Positions 26,308 through 32,739 of a stretch of DNA of 64,000 nucleotides are shown in pieces. A program made the translations under genes and the position numbers. Location of the stretch: the NCBI GenBank assembly GCA_964369975.1, contig CAYJFZ010000002.1:1-64000 (forward strand). Reading direction: 5' to 3'. Below the pieces are notes generated by a model, which searched no databases, was not told where the DNA came from, and saw only the letters and a program-made list of their open reading frames with translations. The stretch is from RGIG3102 sp964369975 (GTDB taxonomy: Bacteria; Bacillota; Clostridia; Oscillospirales; Ruminococcaceae). Within the stretch, counting starts at the first letter, position 1; each line of letters starts with the position of its first letter.

Positions 26308-27342
26308 ATGAACTACATAGATTTAAGAAGCGATAGCGTAACACAGCCAACGCAAGAAATGAGAGAAGCTATGTACACAGCACCAGTTGGTGATGATGGC
26401 TTTAAAGAAGATCCAACTGTTAAAAACCTTGAAAGACTCTGTGCGCAAAAAGTAGGAAAACAAGCAGGCTTATTTGTGGCGTCCGGTACTATGGGCAATC
26501 AATTAGCAGTTATGACTCACACTGTAAGAGGCGATGAAATGATAGTTTCATCAAACAGCCATATTGTAGTACACGAAGTTGGGGCAGCGGCAATATTATC
26601 AGGTGTTGTGCTTAATGCTATTGAATGCAAAGACGATAAATTAACAGGTGATATAATAAGCAAAATTCATCTAAAAAATAAAATAGAAAAAGATGATAAA
26701 ACAAGCCTTATCTGCCTTGAAAATGCCTTAAGTAATGGTAAGGTTATGTCTTTAGAAGAAATGAAAGATTGCTATCTTACGGCTAAAAAATACTCTTTGC
26801 CTGTGCATTTAGACGGAGCGAGGATATTTAATGCAGCAGTTGCCTTAAATACAAATGTAAAAGAGATATGCAAGTACACTGACTCTGTTATGGTGTGTTT
26901 ATCAAAGGGCTTATGCGCCCCTGTTGGAAGTGTGTTATGTGGTAGCGAAGAATTTATAGAACAGGCAAGGAAAAACAGACAACTATTAGGCGGGGCGATG
27001 AGGCAGGCAGGCTTACTTGCAGCTTGTGGAATTATAGCCATTGAAAAAATGGTAAACCGCTTGCAAGTAGATCACGATAATGCAAAATACTTAGCTAATA
27101 GATTAGAAAAAATGAAAGATGTTACAGTCCTTAGTGAAAATGTGGATGTAAATTTAGTATTTTTCAAAATTAAAAGGCCGAAAAGTTTTATAAATAAACT
27201 TCCTTCAATTATGCTTGAAAAAGGTATAAAAATAGTAGGGGAAGAGGGCGGATATTTAAGGTTTATTACAAATAATGATGTAACTAAAAGCGATGTTGTT
27301 TTTGTAGCTGATACCTTAGAAGAAATATTAAAAAACAATTAA
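26308..27342 (+). CDS. ltaE: Low-specificity L-threonine aldolase
   Basis: This 344-residue PLP enzyme splits L-threonine and allo-threonine into glycine and acetaldehyde. It begins IDLRSDSVTQPTQEMREAM, typical of the family, and contains VGDDGFKEDPTVKNLE, HLDGARIFNAAVAL (~residues 168-181) and the PLP lysine region CLSKGLCAPVGSVLCG (~residues 198-213). It starts 15 bases after the fusion gene, with AAGGA just ahead of the ATG, within the same operon. Confidence 0.93.
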   Translation: MNYIDLRSDSVTQPTQEMREAMYTAPVGDDGFKEDPTVKNLERLCAQKVGKQAGLFVASGTMGNQLAVMTHTVRGDEMIVSSNSHIVVHEVGAAAILSGVVLNAIECKDDKLTGDIISKIHLKNKIEKDDKTSLICLENALSNGKVMSLEEMKDCYLTAKKYSLPVHLDGARIFNAAVALNTNVKEICKYTDSVMVCLSKGLCAPVGSVLCGSEEFIEQARKNRQLLGGAMRQAGLLAACGIIAIEKMVNRLQVDHDNAKYLANRLEKMKDVTVLSENVDVNLVFFKIKRPKSFINKLPSIMLEKGIKIVGEEGGYLRFITNNDVTKSDVVFVADTLEEILKNN

Positions 27343-27356
27343 AAGGAGAAAAGGTT

Positions 27357-28508
27357 ATGAATTATAAAGCAATAGAAAAATTAACAGCTTATATGAAAGA
27401 AAATGATATAAATACAAGCGTTTTTGCAACAGGTGCAGAGTTTTTGTATTTTACAGGAAATACTAAAATTTTTTGGCAGAAAACTTATGATACAGACATG
27501 CCTTTTGAGGGCGATGTGAAGCCGTATTCATTAAATAATCCATCTGCAATATTAATAATTCAAGCCGATGGCTCATACGATGTTTTTGCTATACCTTCTT
27601 TAAAAGATGACTTAAATGGTCTTGATGCAAATATTTGTTTTTTTGCAAATTTTGAAAGGGCTATTTTAGATAATGCAAAATATGGAAAAGTAGGAATAGG
27701 CGCTTTTTGTTCTGATTATTTAAAAGGGATTTTAGCTTTAAGTGAAGCTGATATTCAAATAATAGAGCTTAAAAAGTTTATTGAAAGCTTAAGGATGATA
27801 AAATCAGAAGAAGAAATAAAAACTCTAAAAACTCTTGCAAAATTTACAGATGATGCAATGGAAGAACTTGTAAAAATGCTAAAAGAAGGCGTTACACAAA
27901 GGGATATAGAAGAAAAAATAAGAGATATAGCTTTAATGGATAATCAAACAGACCATCCATTCGTGCCAGCGGGAATGTTTACAAAAGGCAAAAGTAGCGA
28001 TGAAGATATCTTTACTTCTTATCCATTTGATAAGCCTCTTGAAGAAGATACATGTATCGCCTTTGACTTTGGTTTTGTAAAAGATGGGTATTGCTCTGAT
28101 TTTGGGCGCTCATTCTTTTTAGGAAAAGCACCAGAAGATATTAAAAATGGATATAAAGCCCTACAAAAAGCTCAGATGGATGCAGTGAATGCGATAATTC
28201 CAAATAAAACAACTATTGGTGAAATATATACTAATATAGAAAAAAGCTTAGAAGAAAGTGGGTACTCACAGTATTTAAGAAGATACGGTGATACAGGCTT
28301 AATTGGTCATCAAATAGGAATAGAAGTGCATGAAAATCCTTGGCTTTTAAGACAAGATATACCTTTAAAAGAAGGTATGGTAATGTGTATAGAACCAAAA
28401 CTTTTATTTAAAGGTAGATACTATATGAGAGTAGAAGATATGGTGCTTATCGAAAAAGAAAAGGCTGTATTTTTAACAAATTTTGATAGGAACTTATTTG
28501 AAATATAA
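27357..28508 (+). CDS. M24-family Xaa-Pro-type aminopeptidase
   Basis: This 383-residue protein has a creatinase-like N-terminal domain (~1-140) and a pita-bread metallopeptidase domain. The five metal ligands can be placed: two Asp in AFDFGFVKDGYCSDFGRSF, His in IGHQIGIEVHE, Glu in VMCIEPKL and Glu in MRVEDMV. It is likely to cut the residue before proline in peptides, probably in the cytoplasm, as there is no signal peptide. AAAAGGAG precedes the ATG. The next gene has its own ribosome site and overlaps no functional part of this one. Confidence 0.9.
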   Translation: MNYKAIEKLTAYMKENDINTSVFATGAEFLYFTGNTKIFWQKTYDTDMPFEGDVKPYSLNNPSAILIIQADGSYDVFAIPSLKDDLNGLDANICFFANFERAILDNAKYGKVGIGAFCSDYLKGILALSEADIQIIELKKFIESLRMIKSEEEIKTLKTLAKFTDDAMEELVKMLKEGVTQRDIEEKIRDIALMDNQTDHPFVPAGMFTKGKSSDEDIFTSYPFDKPLEEDTCIAFDFGFVKDGYCSDFGRSFFLGKAPEDIKNGYKALQKAQMDAVNAIIPNKTTIGEIYTNIEKSLEESGYSQYLRRYGDTGLIGHQIGIEVHENPWLLRQDIPLKEGMVMCIEPKLLFKGRYYMRVEDMVLIEKEKAVFLTNFDRNLFEI

Positions 28509-28518
28509 AGGTGGGAAA

Positions 28519-29382
28519 ATGAAAAAAGGGTATAGTATATTTATTTGCATTATGATTTTAAGTGCTTTTTTAATGCCTATGAATACCTTTGCAAATATGG
28601 CACAACCTAATGAAAGCGATATATCATCAGCTATTACTTTTAAAGAAAATGAAGAAATAGCAGTAACAAAGCAAGTTTTAGATATAACAGTTGAGGGTGA
28701 ATATGCACAGATTGTATCAAGCTACACCATGCAAAATATAACAGAAAACCAAGTGATGACACAGTCGATGTTTCTTTCTCCTAATATTCAAAATGCAAAT
28801 ACTACTGTATTAATTGATGATGAAAAAATAGAGTTTGAAACAGAAAGCTATGCCTTAGATTACGATACAGAAGTTAAAACAAATGATTGGCAGTATGTAG
28901 TTTTAACTGATAGTGATTTTATAGGTGATGAAAGAGTAGATACTATTAATTTTTCAATTGATTTTAAAGCAAATGAAGAAAAAACTGTAGTAGTTAGCTA
29001 TATGTATAAATTGGGTGGATATCCTTTAGTAGATTTTGATATAAAAGAAGGCAGGATAGAATATTTATTAGCACCAGCAGCCCTTTGGCAAAGCTATAAA
29101 GACCTTGAAATTAATGTATATTTAAGCGATAATATGCCTGTGATTAAAGAAAGTAACTTAGATTTTGAAAAAATCAAAACAGGGGTATATCAATATAAAT
29201 CAGATACTTTGCCAAGTGAAAATATAGAAATTATAATTGATGAAAACTTTTTTCAAAATATAATAAGCACTATTAAAAACCCGTACTTATTATTTTTACT
29301 ATTGCCTTTAATTCCTATAATAGGTGCAATAGTATTAATAATACTTATAATAAAATTAAAAAAGAAAAAACTGAAAAAGTAA
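28519..29382 (+). CDS. Exported single-pass membrane protein, unknown
   Basis: This protein of about 287 residues has a signal peptide ending near FANMAQP (~residue 24), an extracytoplasmic beta-rich region (~25-245) and one C-terminal helix (~250-275) followed by a KLKKKKLKK tail, so it is a type I membrane protein. The start at 28519 is preceded by GGTGGG; the longer frame from 28483 overlaps the upstream gene without need. The region after the signal, with ITFKENEEIAV and LDITVEGEYAQI, looks like a family I have met as a hypothetical in clostridia; no function can be given. It is the last gene of the operon. Confidence 0.72.
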   Translation: MKKGYSIFICIMILSAFLMPMNTFANMAQPNESDISSAITFKENEEIAVTKQVLDITVEGEYAQIVSSYTMQNITENQVMTQSMFLSPNIQNANTTVLIDDEKIEFETESYALDYDTEVKTNDWQYVVLTDSDFIGDERVDTINFSIDFKANEEKTVVVSYMYKLGGYPLVDFDIKEGRIEYLLAPAALWQSYKDLEINVYLSDNMPVIKESNLDFEKIKTGVYQYKSDTLPSENIEIIIDENFFQNIISTIKNPYLLFLLLPLIPIIGAIVLIILIIKLKKKKLKK

Positions 29383-29383
29383 A

Positions 29384-29420
29384 AAAAATAGCAAAACAGA
29401 AAAATGTTTTGCTATTTTTA
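29384..29420 (+). terminator. Terminator of the desulfurase-to-28519 operon
   Basis: Stem AAATAGCAAAAC/GTTTTGCTATTT (29387-29398, 29406-29417) with a short loop and T-tract. Confidence 0.85.
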
Positions 29421-29439
29421 TTTAACAAAGTATGAAAAT

Positions 29440-29509
29440 TACCACATAAGCAAAAAAATATACCACATAGACATAAACAAAAGACTTATTAAATAGTTTG
29501 TGATATATT
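29440..29509 (+). promoter_or_regulatory. LytTR-type direct repeats with extended -10 promoter
   Basis: TACCACATA occurs twice as direct repeats (29440-29448, 29461-29469) with a 12-base spacer, the layout of AgrA/LytTR binding sites on one DNA face. Downstream is TGA plus TATATT (29504-29509) with a poor -35 (29481-29486), as expected of an activator-dependent promoter. The gene it serves encodes a LytTR protein, so autoregulation is likely. Confidence 0.55.
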
Positions 29510-29531
29510 AAAAACACAGGAGGGAAGAGGT

Positions 29532-29975
29532 ATGAAGATAAAACTTGAAGATGTAGAAAATAGTGAAATAGAAATAACGATAAAAGGCAATTTAGCCGAT
29601 GAAAAAGTAAAGCATATAATAAATTTATTAAAATCAAGTAGCGTTACTACAAAAATTATCTTGTTTAGCCAAGAAAAAGAAATATTAACGGATATAAGTG
29701 AAGTTTTGTATTTTGAGGTAAGCAGTAGGAAAGTATATGCAAAAATTAATGATACAAAATTAGTTTGCAAATATTCTTTATTAGAAGTTTTAGCGATGTT
29801 TAAAAATAGAGGTATAGTACAAATAGGCAAAAGTCTATTAGTTAATGTAAATTTTGTTAAATCAATACAAGCAGAATTTAGCGGAAATTATATAATAACA
29901 CTCAAAAATGATGAAAAGTTATTAGTGTCAAGGTTTTATATGAAAGAATTTAGAAATGCAATTATGGAGGTGTAA
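29532..29975 (+). CDS. LytTR DNA-binding protein
   Basis: This 147-residue protein has a short N-terminal domain (~1-45) and a LytTR DNA-binding domain (~50-147), recognisable by ISEVLYFEVSSRKVYAKI, LLEVLAMFKNRGIVQIGKSLLVNVNFVKSI (in part) and the closing NYIITLKNDEKLLVSRFY. It has no receiver domain, so it is not a classical response regulator. AGGAGGG precedes the ATG. The DUF3021 membrane protein follows after 2 bases. Such pairs are common in Firmicutes, where the membrane partner is thought to control the LytTR protein. Confidence 0.9.
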   Translation: MKIKLEDVENSEIEITIKGNLADEKVKHIINLLKSSSVTTKIILFSQEKEILTDISEVLYFEVSSRKVYAKINDTKLVCKYSLLEVLAMFKNRGIVQIGKSLLVNVNFVKSIQAEFSGNYIITLKNDEKLLVSRFYMKEFRNAIMEV

Positions 29976-29977
29976 TT

Positions 29978-30352
29978 ATGAAAGTGATGAAGTTTTTAAT
30001 AACAGGTTTTGGTATAGGATATATTTGTACAACAGTTTTAATGCTTTCATTTATAGGTCTTAATGAAACAACTACGCAAGTTTTAATATGGTTTATTGCT
30101 TCGGGAATATTCGGAGTATCATCAATGATATTTGAAATAGAAAAACTTAGCATTTTAACAAAAGCAGGTATTCATATTATTATTTGCTTATTTGTAGTTA
30201 TCAGTATAGGCTATTATTACTATAAAGAGTATTTAATAACGGTAGTGTTAAGTTTTGTTGTAATGTATGTAATAATATTTGCAATCATAGGCTTAATTGA
30301 AAGAAATGAAATAAAAAAATTAAATCAAAAACTAAAAAGTAAAGAGAATTAA
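29978..30352 (+). CDS. DUF3021 membrane protein
   Basis: This 124-residue protein has four hydrophobic helices (~residues 4-26, 33-50, 60-77, 85-108) and a charged C-terminal helix (ERNEIKKLNQKLKSKE), matching DUF3021. It starts 2 bases after the LytTR gene, so translation is coupled. By analogy with known pairs it may hold the regulator at the membrane or sense a membrane signal; this is inference. Confidence 0.85.
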   Translation: MKVMKFLITGFGIGYICTTVLMLSFIGLNETTTQVLIWFIASGIFGVSSMIFEIEKLSILTKAGIHIIICLFVVISIGYYYYKEYLITVVLSFVVMYVIIFAIIGLIERNEIKKLNQKLKSKEN

Positions 30353-30417
30353 AAACATAATATATTATAAAAACAATTTAAAATTCTTCTTTTATTTTTC
30401 TTAATAAATTTACTCAT

Positions 30418-30453
30418 AAAAAAATATGCTATACTCTCGTATAGCATATTTTT
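30418..30453. repeat. Terminator hairpin, left copy of a flanking pair
   Basis: AAAATATGCTATAC (30421-30434) pairs with GTATAGCATATTTT (30439-30452) around TCTC, with A and T tracts on both sides, so it can terminate in both directions. A near-identical copy, changed only at one loop base, lies at 32691-32724 on the far side of the SDR/TetR module. Confidence 0.85.
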
Positions 30454-30504
30454 AATATTATAATAAAGCTTATCGAGTGTAAAAAGATATAGATAGTATC
30501 TTTT

Positions 30505-30855
30505 TTATATTTTTTCAGATGTCAAAACGAAAAGCTGTTTTTGAGGTGTTTGTGTAGGAACACAATATTTTAAAACCACCTCTGTTCCATTTTCTAAAGT
30601 TTTGCTTATTGTGTAAGCATAAAACCATAATTCTTTTGCAAATGAGTCAAAAATTAGCTTTTTTAAGTCTTCTGACCCATCGCCAAAAGGCCCATTGTTG
30701 CTATTGTCGGCAGGAACTATATCGCCCTCTTTGATTTTAATATACGGATTTGCTTTCATTTGTGGAGTTATATATAACACCTTATTGGTATCTTTTTCAA
30801 CTGCTAAACCATAAACGCCGCCTGCATCTGTAATCATTTTTTCTATTTCTTTCAT
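30505..30855 (-). CDS. Conserved-looking small protein, unknown
   Basis: This 116-residue soluble protein has no signal peptide. It begins MKEIEKMITDAGGVYGLAVE and contains an IKEGDIVPADNSNNGPFGDG segment. I recognise no family. It starts 19 bases after the SDR gene on the same strand with AAGGAG before its ATG, so it is the second gene of a TetR-controlled pair. A weak AT-rich hairpin (30481-30505) at its end may stop transcription. Confidence 0.65.
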   Translation of the reverse strand: MKEIEKMITDAGGVYGLAVEKDTNKVLYITPQMKANPYIKIKEGDIVPADNSNNGPFGDGSEDLKKLIFDSFAKELWFYAYTISKTLENGTEVVLKYCVPTQTPQKQLFVLTSEKI

Positions 30856-30874
30856 TTTGTTTTCTCCTTATTTT

Positions 30875-31825
30875 TTATAAAAATTCACTCACAGTTATTT
30901 TTGTTAGCTCCTGTGATTTAATCCATAGTTTATCAATATCTTCTTTTTTATAGTGCGATTGGTCAATTTCTCTGGGTATAGGTTCGCCTACTGATTCAGG
31001 TATAGAAGTATCATTTTTAGGTGAATAAACAACACCTGATTTTGCATCATCGGCAATTAATGCTTCAATAGCCGGTAAAGCTCCATCAAAAAGGCTATGA
31101 TTATCTCCGCGCATACGAGCTTCTTCATTCATTTTTACTTTTTGAGCATGAGTGTCTTTGTTTGTTTCTTCTTGCATCATAAGATTTGTTCTTGCCCAAC
31201 CTGGATGACAAGCAAGCGACATTGATTTTGAGCCTATTTTTTTAAATTCTTCTTGTAATTTTACTGAGAAAAGAATGCAGCAGAGTTTACCTTTGCAGTA
31301 TTCTTGCATGCTGTTAAAGTCAGCTTTGTTAGTAAGCATTAAATTATCAACATCAAGGTCGTTTTCAAGAAATAGTTTGTAGCCGATACTTGAAAAAGTA
31401 ACAATTCGACTTTGCTCTTTTAAGACAGGTAATAGCTGTATAGTTAAGGCGAAATGCCCTAAATAATTAACTGTTAGAACTGTTTCAAGTCCATCCGCAG
31501 TCATCTTGAATTTATCAGAGCCACCGCCTGCATTATTTGCTAAAAAGTCAATTTTAGAGTATTTACTTTTTATCCGCTTGCAAAAATCTTTAATACTCAT
31601 CATGTCCGTTATATCAACGACTTCAATTTCAAGCTGTGCATAAGGTAGTTCTTTAAGAAGTTCAGCTTTTGCTTTTTGCAATTTTTCTTTATTCCTTGAT
31701 GCCATAATCACCTTACAGTTATGTTTTGCTAAGTGATAAGTGATGCCATATCCGGTTCCGCTATTTGCACCTGTTACTATCGCAATTTTATCAGTTAAAT
31801 CTGGAATATTTTTGTAATTATGCAT
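30875..31825 (-). CDS. Short-chain dehydrogenase/reductase
   Basis: This 316-residue NAD(P)-dependent oxidoreductase has the Rossmann motif TGANSGTGYGI (~residues 19-29), the NAG motif NNAGG (~93-97), a catalytic Ser in IVTFSSIGYK and the YxxxK pair in EYCKGK (~residues 171-176). The long C-terminal part resembles retinol dehydrogenase/protochlorophyllide reductase-like SDRs. RN in ASRNKEKLQ after the second strand suggests NADP. The substrate is unknown. It diverges from a TetR gene with matching operator-like repeats, so it is probably induced by a small ligand. Confidence 0.87.
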   Translation of the reverse strand: MHNYKNIPDLTDKIAIVTGANSGTGYGITYHLAKHNCKVIMASRNKEKLQKAKAELLKELPYAQLEIEVVDITDMMSIKDFCKRIKSKYSKIDFLANNAGGGSDKFKMTADGLETVLTVNYLGHFALTIQLLPVLKEQSRIVTFSSIGYKLFLENDLDVDNLMLTNKADFNSMQEYCKGKLCCILFSVKLQEEFKKIGSKSMSLACHPGWARTNLMMQEETNKDTHAQKVKMNEEARMRGDNHSLFDGALPAIEALIADDAKSGVVYSPKNDTSIPESVGEPIPREIDQSHYKKEDIDKLWIKSQELTKITVSEFL

Positions 31826-31915
31826 TTGTTTTCTCCTTCGTTAATTAAATTTTATGTAGATACTCTTTTTATTTTCTTCAATTTAATTGTTTAATATAAA
31901 AAAATAAAAATTTAA

Positions 31916-31928
31916 AGAGTAATACTCT
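31916..31928. promoter_or_regulatory. Operator-like palindrome, SDR side
   Basis: AGAGTAATACTCT is a 5-3-5 palindrome placed just downstream of the SDR -10 box. The same design, AGAGCAAAACTCT, occurs at 32020-32032 after the TetR -10. AATACTCTGT is also repeated directly at 31921-31930 and 31963-31972, 42 bases apart. Confidence 0.6.
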
Positions 31929-31935
31929 GTTTTAT

Positions 31936-31964
31936 ACTATATCATATTAAGTGAAATAAGTCAA
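31936..31964 (-). promoter_or_regulatory. Promoter of the SDR gene
   Basis: On the minus strand TTGACT (31959-31964) and TATAGT (31936-31941) are 17 bases apart. The start falls within or beside the palindrome at 31916-31928. Confidence 0.65.
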
Positions 31965-31986
31965 TACTCTGTGAAATTTTAAAAAA

Positions 31987-32015
31987 TTGACAAATAATTA
32001 ATATTTTAGTATAAT
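31987..32015 (+). promoter_or_regulatory. Promoter of the TetR gene
   Basis: TTGACA (31987-31992) and TATAAT (32010-32015) are 17 bases apart, a full consensus sigma-A promoter. Confidence 0.8.
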
Positions 32016-32019
32016 TAAC

Positions 32020-32032
32020 AGAGCAAAACTCT
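32020..32032. promoter_or_regulatory. Operator-like palindrome, TetR side
   Basis: AGAGCAAAACTCT sits over the expected transcription start of the TetR gene and matches the SDR-side palindrome in both arms except one base. A repressor bound here would block its own gene. Confidence 0.55.
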
Positions 32033-32048
32033 TATAGGAGGGAAGATT

Positions 32049-32609
32049 ATGTCTGTTAAAGAAAAAGTGAAAAATGCTTCACTTGACTTATTTATTGAGT
32101 ATGGAATACACGGAACATCTATTAAGATGATAACGGAAAAAGCAGAAATATCAAACGGTGCAATATTTCATCATTTTCCAAGCAAAGATGATATTTCAAT
32201 AGCACTTTATAAGGATTTTAAAACTGATTTACTTGATAGCTTATATAATTCTGTTTTAGATACAAGTTTAACAAGACAATTTATATACGAATACTTTAAA
32301 GCAAATGTTTTGTGGGGATATAATAATCAAAAGAAAAAAATGTTTTTAGAAATGTTTTCAATGAGTCCTACTATTCGTAATTGTAAAGATTATCTTGATG
32401 TTGAAAAAGTAGAACACTTAAATGGGTTCATACAAAAAGCTATTGATTTGAATGAAATTGTTTCCATAGATTTAGAGGCATTTTTAATAAATATTTTAGC
32501 TGTAACTGATGGAGTTTCTAAGTATTTAGTATTTCATGCGAAAAAAGATGTTGATGAAATCATTGATTTTATGTTTAAGCAGTATTATAGGTCTATTGTA
32601 AATTTTTAA
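32049..32609 (+). CDS. TetR-family transcriptional regulator
   Basis: This 186-residue protein has a TetR helix-turn-helix at the N-terminus (~residues 8-55: GIHGTSIKMITEKAEISNGAIFHHFPSKDDI, in part, with the typical FHHF tyrosine-region variant) and a helical ligand-binding domain after it. AGGAGGG lies before the ATG. It diverges from the SDR gene, with two matching palindromes in the gap, so it most likely represses both units until a ligand, perhaps the SDR substrate, releases it. Confidence 0.9.
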   Translation: MSVKEKVKNASLDLFIEYGIHGTSIKMITEKAEISNGAIFHHFPSKDDISIALYKDFKTDLLDSLYNSVLDTSLTRQFIYEYFKANVLWGYNNQKKKMFLEMFSMSPTIRNCKDYLDVEKVEHLNGFIQKAIDLNEIVSIDLEAFLINILAVTDGVSKYLVFHAKKDVDEIIDFMFKQYYRSIVNF

Positions 32610-32690
32610 AAAATAAAAATTAAAAAGCAAAAAAATATTGTAACGATTAATAATTTGTGATTTTGGGTATCTTAAATAAAATTAATAATA

Positions 32691-32725
32691 AAAAATATGC
32701 TATACTCTTGTATAGCATATTTTTA
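32691..32725. repeat. Terminator hairpin, right copy of a flanking pair
   Basis: AAAAATATGCTATAC (32691-32705) pairs with GTATAGCATATTTTT (32710-32724) around TCTT. It repeats the hairpin at 30418-30453. It can stop both the TetR transcript and, on the minus strand, the secA transcript ending at 32740. Confidence 0.85.
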
Positions 32726-32739
32726 TTTCATAGTATTTA

